Shown here one piece after another: positions 13,601-28,391 of a stretch of DNA of 64,000 bases; position 1 is the first letter of the stretch; every line of letters begins with the position of its first letter. The position numbers and the translations under genes were made by a program. The DNA lies in the NCBI GenBank assembly GCA_027186245.1, contig CP114481.1:27931501-27995500 (forward strand). Reading direction: 5' to 3'. The stretch comes from Coriaria nepalensis. Lineage: Eukaryota > Streptophyta > Magnoliopsida > Cucurbitales > Coriariaceae. The notes under the pieces were generated by a model that did not search any database, was not told where the DNA came from, and saw only the letters and a list, made by a program, of their open reading frames with translations.

Positions 13601-16600
13601 GACTTTCATGCATAACTTGCAATTGATATACTGAAGGCGACTATGCATTTTTTTAGTGTTAAAGTCATATTATTGCATCTCTTTTACTCATTAAATCATT
13701 CTAAATAACTTCAGACGAAATTCGCCATTTAAACATGACTTTCGTGCATAACTTGTAGTTGATCTATTGAAGGCAACTATACATTCACTTAGCCTTAAAA
13801 TCATGTCATTGAGGCTCTTCTAGCCATTAAATCATTATAAATGAATTCGGACGAATCATATTTTGCCCTTCAAACATGATTTTCTTACATAACTTGCGAT
13901 TAATCTATTGAAGACACCAATGCATTATTTTAGCCTTAAAGAGCATATCATTCAGTCTTTTCAGATCATTAAATTGTTTGAAAGCACTTCGAATTCATTC
14001 TATTATTGCTTTTTAAAACACGACTTTCATGTATAACTTGCGATTGATCTACTGAAGGCAACTATGCATTTTTTTACTGTTAAAGTCATATTATTGCATC
14101 TCTTTTACTCTTTAAATCATTCTAAATCACTTCAGACAAAATTCGCCTTTTAAACATGACTTTGATGCATAAGTTGCAGTTGATCTATTGAAGGCAACTA
14201 TACATTTACTTAGCCTTAAAACCATGTCATTGAGGCTCTTCTAGCCATTCAACAATTATAAATGAATTCGAACGAATTATATTTTTGTTCTTCAAACATG
14301 ATTTTCTTACATAACCTGCAATTAATCTATTGAATATAACAATGCATTATTTTAGCCTTAAAGAGCATATCATTCAGTCTTTTGATATTATTAAATTGTT
14401 TGAAAGCACTTCGAACTAATTCGATTATTGCTTTTTAAAACACGACTTTCATGCATAACTTGCGATTGATCTACCGAAGGCAACTATGCATTTTTTCAGT
14501 GTTAAAATCATATTATTGCATCTCTTTTACTCATTAAATCATTCTAAATCCGTTCAGACGAAATTCGCCTTTTAAACAAGACTTTCGTGCATAACTTGCA
14601 GTTGATCTATTGAAGGCAACTATACATTTACTTAGCCTTAAAATCATGTCATTGAGGCTCTTCTAGCCATTAAACCATTATAAATGAATTCGAACGAATT
14701 ATATTTTTGTCCTTCAAACATGATTTTCTTACATAATCTGCAATTAATCTATTGAATATAACAATGCATTATTTTAGCCTTAAAGAGCATATCATTCAGT
14801 CTTTTGATATCATTAAATTGTTTGAAAGCACTTCGAACTAATTCTATTATTGCATTTAAAACATGACTTTCATGCATAACTTGCAATTGATATACTGAAG
14901 GCAACTATGCATTTTTTTTGTCTTAAAGTCATATTATTGCATCTATTTTACTCATTAAATCATTCTAAATTACATTAGACGAAATTCGCCTTTTAAACAT
15001 GACTTTCGTGCATAACTTGCAGTTGATCTATTGAAGGCAACTATACATTTACTTAGCCTTAAAATCATGTCATTGAGGCTCTTCTACCCATTAAATCATT
15101 ATCAATGAATTTGAACGAATCATATTTTTGCCCTTCAAACAAGATTTTCTTACATAACCTGCAATTAATCTATTGAAGACAACAATGCATTATTTTAGCC
15201 TTAAAGAGCATATCATTCAGTCTTTTGATATCATTAAATTGTTTGAAAGCACTTCGAACTAATTCTATTATTGCATTTAAAACACGACTTTCATGCATAA
15301 CTTGCAATTGATCAACTGAAGGCAACTATGCATTTTTTTATTGTTAAAGACATATTATTGCATCTCTTTTACTCATTAAATCATTCTAAATCACTATGCA
15401 CGAAATTCGCCTTTTAAACATGATTGTCATGCATAACTTGCAGTTGATCTATTGAAGGCAACTATGCATTTACTTAGCCCTAAAATCATGTCATTGAGGC
15501 TCTTCTAGCCATTAAATCATTATAAATGAATTCGGACGAATCATATTTTTGCCCTTCAAACATGATTTTCTTACATGACTTGCAATTAATCTGTTAGAGA
15601 CAACAATGCATTATTTTAGCCTTAAAGAGCATATCATTCAGTCTTTTGATATCATTAAATTGTTTGAAAGCACTGCAAACTAATTCTATTATTGCTTTTT
15701 AAAACACGACTTTCATGCATAACTTGCGATTGATCTACTGAAGGCAACTATGCATTTTTTTAGTGTTAAAGTCATACTATTGCATCTCTTTTACTCATTA
15801 AATCATTTTAAATCACTTCAGACGAAATTCGCCTTTTAAACATGACTTTCGTGCATAACTTGCAGTTGATCTATTGAAGGCAACTATACATTTACTTAGC
15901 CTTAAAATCATGTCATTGGGGCTCTTCTAGCCATTAAACCATTATAAATGAATTCGACCGAATTATATTTTTGCCCTTCAAACATGATTTGCTTTCATAA
16001 CCTGCAATTAATCTATTGAATACAACAATGCATTATTTTAGCCTTAAAGAGCATATCATTCAGTCTTTTCAGATCATTAAATTGTTTGAAAGCACTTCAA
16101 ACTAATTCTATTTTTGCGTTTAAAACACTACTTTCATGCATAACTTGCAATTGATCTACTGAAGGCAACTATGCATTTTTTTTAGTGTTAAAGTCATATT
16201 ATTGCATCTCATTTACTCATTAAATCATTCTAAATCACTTCAGACGCAATTCGCCTTTTAAACATGACTTTTGTGCATAAGTTGCAGTTGATCTATTGAA
16301 GGCAACTATACATTTACTTAGCCTTAAAATCATGTCATTGAGGCTCTTCTAGCCATTAAACCATTATAAATGAATTCGAACGAATTATATTTTATTCATT
16401 CAAACATGATTTTCTTACATAACCTGCAATTAATCTATTGAATACAACAATGCATTATTTTAGCCTTAAAGAGCATATCATTCAGTCTTTTCAGATCATT
16501 AAATTGTTTGAAAGCACTTCAAACTAATTCTATTTTTGCGTTTAAAACACTACTTTCATTCATAACTTGCAATTGATATACTGAAGGCAACTAATCATTT

Positions 16601-16772
16601 TTTTAGTGTTAAAGTCATGTTATTGCATCTCGTTTACTCATTAAATCATTCTAAATCACTTCAGACGAAATTCGCCTTTTAAACATGACTTTCGTGCCTA
16701 AGTTGCAGTTGATCTATTGAAGGCAACTATACATTTACTTAGCCTTAAAATCATGTCATTGAGGCTCTTCTA
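10663..16772. repeat. 16-unit super-repeat, copy 1 (about 6.1 kb)
   Basis: This segment matches 17,405-23,514 at a constant offset of 6,742 bp (16 HOR units). Offset checks: TGATATATTG at 10,811 and 17,553; CTACCGAAGG at 14,471 and 21,213; TTACATGACT at 15,571 and 22,313; CTAATCATTT at 16,591 and 23,333. Only a handful of differences were seen, for example near 10,957, 12,455, 12,535, 14,491 and 16,340. Left boundary: 10,662 is T where 17,404 is C. Right boundary: 16,773 is C where 23,515 is G. Internally a two-unit (844 bp) repeat brings back ATGCGTTATTTTACCC at about 11,815 and 12,659. Confidence 0.9.
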
Positions 16773-17404
16773 CCCATTAAATCATTATCAATGAATTTGA
16801 ACGAATCATATTTTTGCCCTTCAAACAAGATTTTCTTACATAACCTGCAATTAATCTATTGAAGACAACAATGCATTATTTTAGCCTTAAAGAGCATATC
16901 ATTCAGTCTTTTGATATCATTAAATTGTTTGAAAGCACTTCGAACTAATTCTATTATTGCATTTAAAACACGACTTTCATGCATAACTTGCAATTGATCA
17001 ACTGAAGGCAACTATGCATTTTTTTATTGTTAAAGACATATTATTGCATCTCTTTTACTCATTAAATCATTCTAAATCACTATGCACGAAATTCGCCTTT
17101 TAAACATGATTGTCATGCATAACTTGCAGTTGATCTATTGAAGGCAACTATGCATTTACTTAGCCCTAAAATCATGTCATTGAGGCTCTTCTAGCCATTA
17201 AATCATTATAAATGAATTCGGACGAATCATATTTTTGCCCTTCAAACATGATTTTCTTACATAACTTGCAATTAATCTGTTAGAGACAACAATGCATTAT
17301 TTTAGCCTTAAAGAGCATATCATTCAGTCTTTTGATATCATTAAATTGTTTGAAAGCACTGCAAACTAATTCTATTATTGCTTTTTAAAACACGACTTTC
17401 ATGC
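16773..17404. repeat. Spacer between the 16-unit copies, itself a 4-unit-offset copy
   Basis: These 632 bp lie between the two long copies. They match the sequence 1,686 bp upstream: 16,703-17,462 corresponds to 15,017-15,776, with shared private variants CTTCTACCCATTAAATC, ATCAATGAATTTGAACG, ACTATGCACGAAATTC and CACTGCAAACTAATTC. One visible difference is TTACATAACT here against TTACATGACT at 15,571. A four-unit unequal exchange therefore took place near the right end of copy 1. Confidence 0.85.
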
Positions 17405-20400
17405 ATAACTTGCGATTGATCTACTGAAGGCAACTATGCATTTTTTTAGTGTTAAAGTCATATTATTGCATCTCTTTTACTCATTAAATCATTCTAAATC
17501 ACTTCAGACAAAATTCGCCTTTTAAACATGACTTTGATGCATAAGTTGCAGTTGATATATTGAAGGCAACTATACATTTACTTAGCCTTAAAATCATGTC
17601 ATTGAGGCTCTTCTAGCCATTCAACCATTATAAATGAATTCGAACGAATTATATTTTTGTTCTTCAAACGTGATTTTCTTACATAACCTGCAATTAATCT
17701 ATTGAATATAACAATGCATTATTTTAGCCTTAAAGAGCATATCATTCAGTCTTTTGATATTATTAAATTGTTTGAAAGCACTTCGAACTAATTCGATTTT
17801 TACATTTAAAGCACGACTTTCATGCATAACTTGCGATTGATCTACTGAAGGCAACTATGCATTTTTTTAGTGTTAAAGTTATATTATTGCATCTCTTTTA
17901 CTCATTAAATCATTCTAAATCACATCAGACGAAATTCGCCTTTTAAACATGACTTTCGTGCATAACTTGCAGTTGATCTATTGAAGGCAACTATACATTC
18001 ACTTAGCCTTAAAATCATGTAGTTGACGCTCTTCTAGCCATTAAATCATTATAAATGAATTCGGACGAATCATATTTTTGCCCTTCAAACATGATTTTCT
18101 TACATAACTTGCAATTAATCTATTGAAGACAACAATGCATTATTTTAGCCTTAAAGATTATATCATTCAGTCTTTTCAGATCATTAATCTGTTTGAAAGC
18201 ACTTCGAACTCATTCTGTTATTGCTTTTTAAAACACGACTTTCATGTATAACTTGCGATTGATCTACTGAAGGCAACTATGCATTTTTTTAGTGTTAAAG
18301 TCATATTATTGCATCACTTTTACTCATTAAATCATTCTAAATCACTTCAGACAAAATTCGCCTTTTGAACATGACTTTCGTGCATAACTTGCAGTTGATC
18401 TATTGAAGGCAACTATACATTTACTTAGCCTTAAAATCATGTCATTGAGGCTCTTCTAGCCATTAAACCATTATAAATGAATTCGAACGAATTATATTTT
18501 TGTCCTTCAAACATGATTTTCTTACATAACCTGCAATTAATCTATTGAATATAACAATGCGTTATTTTACCCTTAAAGAGCATATCTTTTAGTCTTTTGA
18601 TATCATTAAATTGTTTGAAAGCACTTCGAACTAATTCTATTATTGCATTTAAAACACGACTTTCATGCACAACTTGCAATTGATATACTGAAGGCAACTA
18701 TGCATTTTTTTAGTGTTAAAGTCATATTATTGCATCTCTTTTACTCATTAAATCATTCTAAATCACATCAGACGAAATTCGCCATTTAAACATGACTTTC
18801 GTGCATAACTTGTAGTTGATCTATTGAAGGCAACTATACATTCACTTAGCCTTAAAATCATGTCATTGAGGCTCTTCTAGCCATTCAACCATTATAAATG
18901 AATTCGAACGAATTATATTTTTGTTCTTCAAACATGATTTTCTTACATAACTTGCAATTAATCTATTGAATATAACAATGCATTATTTTAGCCTTAAAGA
19001 GCATATCATTCAGTCTTTTGATATTATTAAATTGTTTGAAAGCACTTCGAACTAATTCGATTTTTACATTTAAAGCACGACTTTCATTCATAACTTGCGA
19101 TTGATCTACTGAAGGCAACTATGCATTTCTTTAGTGTTAAAGTTATATTATTGCATCTCTTTTACTCATTAAATCATTCTAAATCACATCAGACAAAATT
19201 CGCCTTTTAAACATGACTTTCGTGCATAACTTGCAGTTGATCTATTGAAGGCAACTATACATTCACTTAGCCTTAAAATCATGTCGTTGAGGCTCTTCTA
19301 GCCATTAAACCATTATAAATGAATTCGAACGAATTATATTTTTGTCCTTCAAACATGATTTTCTTACATAACCTGCAATTAATCTATTGAATATAACAAT
19401 GCGTTATTTTACCCTTAAAGAGCATATCTTTTAGTCTTTTGATATCATTAAATTGTTTGAAAGCACTTCGAACTAATTCTATTATTGCATTTAAAACACG
19501 ACTTTCATGCACAACTTGCAATTGATATACTGAAGGCAACTATGCATTTTTTTAGTGTTAAAGTCATATTATTGCATCTCTTTTACTCATTAAATCATTC
19601 TAAATCACATCAGACAAAATTCGCCTTTTAAACATGACTTTCGTGCATAACTTGCAGTTGATCTATTGAAGGCAACTATACATTCACTTAGCCTTAAAAT
19701 CATGTCGTTGAGGCTCTTCTAGCCATTAAATCATTATAAATGAATTCGGACGAATCATATTTTTGCCCTTCAAACATGATTTTCTTACATAACTTGCAAT
19801 TAATCTATTGAAGACAACAATGCATTATTTTAGCCTTAAAGAGCATATCATTCAGTCTTTTCAGATCATTAATTTGTTTGAAAGCACTTCGAACTCATTC
19901 TGTTATTGCTTTTTAAAACACGACTTTCATGTATAACTTGCGATTGATGTACTGAAGGGAACTATGCATTTTTTTAGTGTTAAAGTCATATTATTGCATC
20001 ACTTTTACTCATTAAATCATTCTAAATCACTTCAGACAAAATTCGCCTTTTAAACATGACTTTCATGCATAAATTGCAGTTGATCTGTTGAAGGCAACTA
20101 TACATTTACTTAGCCTTAAAATCATGTCATTGAGGCTCTTCTAGCCATTAAACCATTATAACTGAATTCGAACGAATTATATTTTTGTCCTTCAAACAAG
20201 ATTTTCTTACATAACCTGCAATTAATCTATTGAATATAACAATGCGTTATTTTAGCCTTAAAGAGCATATCTTTCAGTCTTTTGATATCATTAAATTGTT
20301 TGAAAGCACTTCGAACTAATTCTATTATTGCATTTAAAACACGACTTTCATGCATAACTTGCAATTGATATACTGAAGGCGACTATGCATTTTTTTAGTG

Positions 20401-23400
20401 TTAAAGTCATATTATTGCATCTCTTTTACTCATTAAATCATTCTAAATAACTTCAGACGAAATTCGCCATTTAAACATGACTTTCGTGCATAACTTGTAG
20501 TTGATCTATTGAAGGCAACTATACATTCACTTAGCCTTAAAATCATGTCATTGAGGCTCTTCTAGCCATTAAATCATTATAAATGAATTCGGACGAATCA
20601 TATTTTGCCCTTCAAACATGATTTTCTTACATAACTTGCGATTAATCTATTGAAGACACCAATGCATTATTTTAGCCTTAAAGAGCATATCATTCAGTCT
20701 TTTCAGATCATTAAATTGTTTGAAAGCACTTCGAATTCATTCTATTATTGCTTTTTAAAACACGACTTTCATGTATAACTTGCGATTGATCTACTGAAGG
20801 CAACTATGCATTTTTTTACTGTTAAAGTCATATTATTGCATCTCTTTTACTCTTTAAATCATTCTAAATCACTTCAGACAAAATTCGCCTTTTAAACATG
20901 ACTTTGATGCATAAGTTGCAGTTGATCTATTGAAGGCAACTATACATTTACTTAGCCTTAAAACCATGTCATTGAGGCTCTTCTAGCCATTCAACAATTA
21001 TAAATGAATTCGAACGAATTATATTTTTGTTCTTCAAACATGATTTTCTTACATAACCTGCAATTAATCTATTGAATATAACAATGCATTATTTTAGCCT
21101 TAAAGAGCATATCATTCAGTCTTTTGATATTATTAAATTGTTTGAAAGCACTTCGAACTAATTCGATTATTGCTTTTTAAAACACGACTTTCATGCATAA
21201 CTTGCGATTGATCTACCGAAGGCAACTATGCATTTTTTTAGTGTTAAAATCATATTATTGCATCTCTTTTACTCATTAAATCATTCTAAATCCGTTCAGA
21301 CGAAATTCGCCTTTTAAACAAGACTTTCGTGCATAACTTGCAGTTGATCTATTGAAGGCAACTATACATTTACTTAGCCTTAAAATCATGTCATTGAGGC
21401 TCTTCTAGCCATTAAACCATTATAAATGAATTCGAACGAATTATATTTTTGTCCTTCAAACATGATTTTCTTACATAATCTGCAATTAATCTATTGAATA
21501 TAACAATGCATTATTTTAGCCTTAAAGAGCATATCATTCAGTCTTTTGATATCATTAAATTGTTTGAAAGCACTTCGAACTAATTCTATTATTGCATTTA
21601 AAACATGACTTTCATGCATAACTTGCAATTGATATACTGAAGGCAACTATGCATTTTTTTTGTCTTAAAGTCATATTATTGCATCTATTTTACTCATTAA
21701 ATCATTCTAAATTACATTAGACGAAATTCGCCTTTTAAACATGACTTTCGTGCATAACTTGCAGTTGATCTATTGAAGGCAACTATACATTTACTTAGCC
21801 TTAAAATCATGTCATTGAGGCTCTTCTACCCATTAAATCATTATCAATGAATTTGAACGAATCATATTTTTGCCCTTCAAACAAGATTTTCTTACATAAC
21901 CTGCAATTAATCTATTGAAGACAACAATGCATTATTTTAGCCTTAAAGAGCATATCATTCAGTCTTTTGATATCATTAAATTGTTTGAAAGCACTTCGAA
22001 CTAATTCTATTATTGCATTTAAAACACGACTTTCATGCATAACTTGCAATTGATCAACTGAAGGCAACTATGCATTTTTTTATTGTTAAAGACATATTAT
22101 TGCATCTCTTTTACTCATTAAATCATTCTAAATCACTATGCACGAAATTCGCCTTTTAAACATGATTGTCATGCATAACTTGCAGTTGATCTATTGAAGG
22201 CAACTATGCATTTACTTAGCCCTAAAATCATGTCATTGAGGCTCTTCTAGCCATTAAATCATTATAAATGAATTCGGACGAATCATATTTTTGCCCTTCA
22301 AACATGATTTTCTTACATGACTTGCAATTAATCTGTTAGAGACAACAATGCATTATTTTAGCCTTAAAGAGCATATCATTCAGTCTTTTGATATCATTAA
22401 ATTGTTTGAAAGCACTGCAAACTAATTCTATTATTGCTTTTTAAAACACGACTTTCATGCATAACTTGCGATTGATCTACTGAAGGCAACTATGCATTTT
22501 TTTAGTGTTAAAGTCATACTATTGCATCTCTTTTACTCATTAAATCATTTTAAATCACTTCAGACGAAATTCGCCTTTTAAACATGACTTTCGTGCATAA
22601 CTTGCAGTTGATCTATTGAAGGCAACTATACATTTACTTAGCCTTAAAATCATGTCATTGGGGCTCTTCTAGCCATTAAACCATTATAAATGAATTCGAC
22701 CGAATTATATTTTTGCCCTTCAAACATGATTTGCTTTCATAACCTGCAATTAATCTATTGAATACAACAATGCATTATTTTAGCCTTAAAGAGCATATCA
22801 TTCAGTCTTTTCAGATCATTAAATTGTTTGAAAGCACTTCAAACTAATTCTATTTTTGCGTTTAAAACACTACTTTCATGCATAACTTGCAATTGATCTA
22901 CTGAAGGCAACTATGCATTTTTTTTAGTGTTAAAGTCATATTATTGCATCTCATTTACTCATTAAATCATTCTAAATCACTTCAGACGCAATTCGCCTTT
23001 TAAACATGACTTTTGTGCATAAGTTGCAGTTGATCTATTGAAGGCAACTATACATTTACTTAGCCTTAAAATCATGTCATTAAGGCTCTTCTAGCCATTA
23101 AACCATTATAAATGAATTCGAACGAATTATATTTTATTCATTCAAACATGATTTTCTTACATAACCTGCAATTAATCTATTGAATACAACAATGCATTAT
23201 TTTAGCCTTAAAGAGCATATCATTCAGTCTTTTCAGATCATTAAATTGTTTGAAAGCACTTCAAACTAATTCTATTTTTGCGTTTAAAACACTACTTTCA
23301 TTCATAACTTGCAATTGATATACTGAAGGCAACTAATCATTTTTTTAGTGTTAAAGTCATGTTATTGCATCTCGTTTACTCATTAAATCATTCTAAATCA

Positions 23401-23514
23401 CTTCAGACGAAATTCGCCTTTTAAACATGACTTTCGTGCCTAAGTTGCAGTTGATCTATTGAAGGCAACTATACATTTACTTAGCCTTAAAATCATGTCA
23501 TTGAGGCTCTTCTA
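17405..23514. repeat. 16-unit super-repeat, copy 2 (about 6.1 kb)
   Basis: Near-identical second copy of 10,663-16,772. Differences seen include C at 17,699 against A at 10,957, ACAAAATTC near 19,195 against ACGAAATTC, AACTGAATTC near 20,160 against AAATGAATTC, and GTCATTAAGG near 23,077 against GTCATTGAGG. Such low divergence over 6.1 kb means the duplication is recent compared with the differences among HOR units inside each copy. A collapse or duplication error in assembly is a possible alternative, but the scattered single-base differences argue for two real copies. Confidence 0.9.
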
Positions 23515-24179
23515 GCCATTAAACCATTATAAATGAATTCGAACGAATTATATTTTTGTACTTCAAACATGATTTTCTTACATAACCTACAATTAATCTG
23601 TTGAATATAACAATGCATTATTTTGGCCTTAAAGAGCATATCATTCAGTCTTTTGATATCATTAAATTGTTTGAAAGCACTTCGAACTAATTCGATTTTT
23701 ACATTTAAAACACGACTTTCACGCATAACTTGCGATTGATCTACTGAAGGCAACTATGCATTTTTTTAATGTTAAAGTCATATTATTTCATCTCTTTTAC
23801 TCATTAAATCATTCTAAATCACTTCAGATGAAATTCGCCTTTCAAACATGACTTTCGTCCATAAGTTGCAGTTGATCTATTGAAGGCAACTATACATTTA
23901 CTTAGCCTTAAAATCATGTCATTGAGGCTCTTCTAGGCATTAAACTATTATAAATGAATTCGAACGAATTATATTTTTGTCCTTGAAACAAGATTTTCTT
24001 ACATAACCTGCAATTAATCTATTGAATATAACAATGCGTTATTTTAGCCTTAAAGAGCATATCTTTCAATCTTTCGATATTATTAAATTGTTTGAAAGCA
24101 CTTCGAACTAATTCGATTTTTACATTTAAAACACGACTTTCATGCATAACTTGCGATTGATCTACTGAAGGCAACTATG
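23515..24179. repeat. Transition units between 16-unit and 5-unit blocks
   Basis: About one and a half HOR units. They carry A monomers with TACATTTAAAACACGAC and AATGTTAAAGTC ... ATTTCATC, and C monomers with ATGCGTTATTTTAGCC. AATGTTAAAG with ATTTCATC appears in this window from here onward and becomes a major subtype downstream. Nothing other than satellite is present. Confidence 0.8.
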
Positions 24180-26285
24180 CATTTTTTTAATGTTAAAGTC
24201 ATATTATTTCATCTCTTTTACTCATGAAATCATTCTAAATCACTTCAGATGAAATTCGCCTTTTAAACATGACTTTCGTGCATAAGTTGCAGTTGATCTA
24301 TTGAAGGCAACTATACATTTACTTAGCCTTAAAATCATGTCATTGAGGCTCTTCTAGCCATTCAACCATTATAAATGAATTCGAACGAATTATATTTTTG
24401 TCCTTCAACCAAGATTTTCTTACATAACCTGCAATTAATCTATTGAATATGACAATGCGTTATTTTAGCCTTAAAGTGCATATCTTTCAGTCTTTTGATA
24501 TCATTAAATTGTTTGAAAGCACTTCGAACTAATTCTATTATTGCATTTAAAACATGACTTTCATGCATAACTTGCAATTGATATACTGAAGGCAACTATG
24601 CATTTTTTTAGTCTTAAAGTCATATTATTACATCTATTTTACTCATTAAATCATTCTAAATTACATCAGACGAAATTCGCCTTTTAAACATGACTTTCGT
24701 GCATAACTTGCAGTTGATCTATTGAAGGCAACTATACATTTACTTAGCCTTAAAATCATGTCATTGAGGCTCTTCTACCCATTAAATCATTATCAATGAA
24801 TTTGAACGAATCATATTTTTGCCCTTCAAACAAGATTTTCTTACATAACCTGCAATTAATCTATTGAAGACAACAATGCATTATTTTAGCCTTAAAGAGC
24901 ATATCATTCAGTCTTTTGATATCATTAAATTGTTTGAAAGCACTTCGAACTAATTCTATTATTGCATTTAAAACACGACTTTCATGCATAACTTGCAATT
25001 GATCAACTGAAGGCAACTATGCATTTTTTTATTGTTAAAGACATATTATTGCATCTCTTTTACTCATTAAATCATTCTAAATCACTATGCACGAAATTCG
25101 CCTTTTAAACATGATTGTCATGCATAACTTGCAGTTGATCTATTGAAGGCAACTATGCATTTACTTAGCCCTAAAATCATGTCATTGAGGCTCTTCTAGC
25201 CATTAAATCATTATAAATGAATTCGGACGAATCATATTTTTGCCCTTCAAACATGATTTTCTTACATGACTTGCAATTAATCTGTTAGAGACAACAATGC
25301 ATTATTTTAGCCTTAAAGAGCATATCATTCAGTCTTTTGATATCATTAAATTGTTTGAAAGCACTGCAAACTAATTCTATTATTGCTTTTTAAAACACGA
25401 CTTTCATGCATAACTTGCGATTGATCTACTGAAGGCAACTATGCATTTTTTTAGTGTTAAAGTCATACTATTGCATCTCTTTTACTCATGAAATCATTCT
25501 AAATCACTTCAGATGAAATTCGCCTTTTAAACATGACTTTCGTGCATAAGTTGCAGTTGATCTATTGAAGGCAACTATACATTTACTTAGCCTTAAAATC
25601 ATGTCATTGAGGCTCTTCTAGCCATTAAACCATTATAAATGAATTCGAACGAATTATATTTTTGTCCTTCAACCAAGATTTTCTTACATAACCTGCAATT
25701 AATCTATTGAATATGACAATGCGTTATTTTAGCCTTAAAGTGCATATCTTTCAGTCTTTTGATATCATTAAATTGTTTGAAAGCACTTCGAACTAATTCT
25801 ATTATTGCATTTAAAACATGACTTTCATGCATAACTTGCAATTGATATACTGAAGGCAACTATGCATTTTTTTAGTCTTAAAGTCATATTATTACATCTA
25901 TTTTACTCATTAAATCATTCTAAATTACATCAGACGAAATTCGCCTTTTAAACATGACTTTCGTGCATAACTTGCAGTTGATCTATTGAAGGCAACTATA
26001 CATTTACTTAGCCTTAAAATCATGTCATTGAGGCTCTTCTACCCATTAAATCATTATCAATGAATTTGAACGAATCATATTTTTGCCCTTCAAACAAGAT
26101 TTTCTTACATAACCTGCAATTAATCTATTGAAGACAACAATGCATTATTTTTGCCTTAAAGAGCATATCATTCAGTCTTTTGATATCATTAAATTGTTTG
26201 AAAGCACTTCGAACTAATTCTATTATTGCATTTAAAACACGACTTTCATGCATAACTTGCAATTGATCAACCGAAGGCAACTATG
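24180..26285. repeat. 5-unit super-repeat, copy 1 (2,106 bp)
   Basis: First of three tandem copies with 2,106-2,107 bp periodicity. The private C variant ATATGACAATGCG occurs at about 24,448, 25,712, 26,554, 27,818, 28,661 and 29,925, giving alternating spacings of 1,264 and 842 bp (three units then two). Copy 1 is the most different: it reads CTTCTACCCATTAAATC near 26,035 where copies 2 and 3 read CTCGTCTACTAATTAAATC, and TTACATGACTTG near 25,263 where they read TTACATAACTTG. Confidence 0.88.
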
Positions 26286-28391
26286 CATTTTTTTAATGTT
26301 AAAGTCATATTATTTCATCTCTTTTACTCATGAAATCATTCTAAATCACTTCAGATGAAATTCGCCTTTTAAACATGACTTTCGTGCATAAGTTGCAGTT
26401 GATCTATTGAAGGCAACTATACATTTACTTAGCCTTAAAATCATGTCATTGAGGCTCTTCTAGCCATTCAACCATTATAAATGAATTCGAACGAATTATA
26501 TTTTTGTCCTTCAACCAAGATTTTCTTACATAACCTGCAATTAATCTATTGAATATGACAATGCGTTATTTTAGCCTTAAAGTGCATATCTTTCAGTCTT
26601 TTGATATCATTAAATTGTTTGAAAGCACTTCGAACTAATTCTATTATTGCATTTAAAACATGACTTTCATGCATAACTTGCAATTGATATACTGAAGGCA
26701 ACTATGCATTTTTTTAGTCTTAAAGTCATATTATTACATCTATTTTACTCATTAAATCATTCTAAATTACATCAGACGAAATTCGCCTTTTAAACATGAC
26801 TTTCGTGCATAACTTGCAGTTGATCTATTGAAGGCAACTATACATTTACTTAGCCTTAAAATCATGTCATTGAGGCTCTTCTACCCATTAAATCATTATC
26901 AATGAATTTGAACGAATCATATTTTTGCCCTTCAAACAAGATTTTCTTACATAACCTGCAATTAATCTATTGAAGACAACAATGCATTATTTTTGCCTTA
27001 AAGAGCATATCATTCAGTCTTTTGATATCATTAAATTGTTTGAAAGCACTTCGAACTAATTCTATTATTGCATTTAAAACACGACTTTCATGCATAACTT
27101 GCAATTGATCAACTGAAGGCAACTATGCATTTTTTTATTGTTAAAGACATATTATTGCATCTCTTTTACTCATTAAATCATTCTAAATCACTATGCATGA
27201 AATTCGCCTTTTAAACATGATTGTCATGCATAACTTGCAGTTGATCTATTGAAGGCAACTATGCATTTACTTAGCCCTAAAATCATGTCATTGAGGCTCT
27301 TCTAGCCATTAAATCATTATAAATGAATTCGGACGAATCATAATTTTGCCCTTCAAACATGATTTTCTTACATAACTTGCAATTAATCTGTTAAAGACAA
27401 CAATGCATTATTTTAACCTTAAAGAGCATATCATTCAGTCTTTTGATATCATTAAATTGTTTGAAAGCACTGCAAACTAATTCTATTATTGCTTTTTAAA
27501 ACACGACTTTCATGCATAACTTGCGATTGATCTACTGAAGGCAACTATGCATTTTTTTAGTGTTAAAGTCATACTATTGCATCTCTTTTACTCATTAAAT
27601 CATTTTAGATCACTTCAGACGAAATTCGCCTTTTAAACATGACTTTCGTGCATAAGTTGCAGTTGATCTATTGAAGGCAACTATACATTTACTTAGCCTT
27701 AAAATCATGTCATTGAGGCTCTTCTAGCCATTAAACCATTATAAATGAATTCGAACGAATTATATTTTTGTCCTTCAACCAAGATTTTCTTACATAACCT
27801 GCAATTAATCTATTGAATATGACAATGCGTTATTTTAGCCTTAAAGTGCATATCTTTCAGTCTTTTGATATCATTAAATTGTTTGAAAGCACTTCGAACT
27901 AATTCTATTATTGCATTTAAAACATGACTTTCATGCATAACTTGCAATTGATATACTGAAGGCAACTATGCATTTTTTTAGTCTTAAAGTAATATTATTG
28001 CATCTATTTTACTCATTAAATCATTCTAAATTACATCAGACGAAATTCGCCTTTTAAACATGACTTTCGTGCATAACTTGCAGTTGATCTATTGAAGGCA
28101 ACTATACATTTACTTAGCCTTAAAATCATGTCATTGAGGCTCGTCTACTAATTAAATCATTATCAATGAATTTGAACGAATCATATTTTTGCCCTTCAAA
28201 CAAGATTTTCTTACATAACCTGCAATTAATCCATTAAAGACAACAATGCATTATTTTAGCCTTAAAGAGCATATCATTCAGTCTTTTGATATCATTAAAT
28301 TGTTTGAAAGCACTTCGAACTCATTCTATTATTGCTTTTTAAAACCCAACTTTCATGCATAACTTGCGATTGATCTACCGAAGGCAACTAT
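26286..28391. repeat. 5-unit super-repeat, copy 2 (2,106 bp)
   Basis: Second 5-unit copy, practically identical to copy 3. Shared private markers include CTATGCATGAAATTC near 27,190 and 29,297, CATAATTTTGCCC near 27,348 and 29,456, TTTTAACCTTAAAG near 27,412 and 29,519, AAAGTAATATTATTG near 27,987 and 30,094, and CTCGTCTACTAATT near 28,140 and 30,247. Boundaries are set by where the 2,107-bp offset to the neighbour begins to fail, so they are accurate only to some tens of bases. Confidence 0.88.

Noticed and set aside
23493..23753. 86-codon minus-strand open frame
   Set aside because: Same satellite frame as the one at 10,879, also TTG-initiated, and kept open only by a CAG variant where most units have TAG. 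It resembles no protein family known to me.
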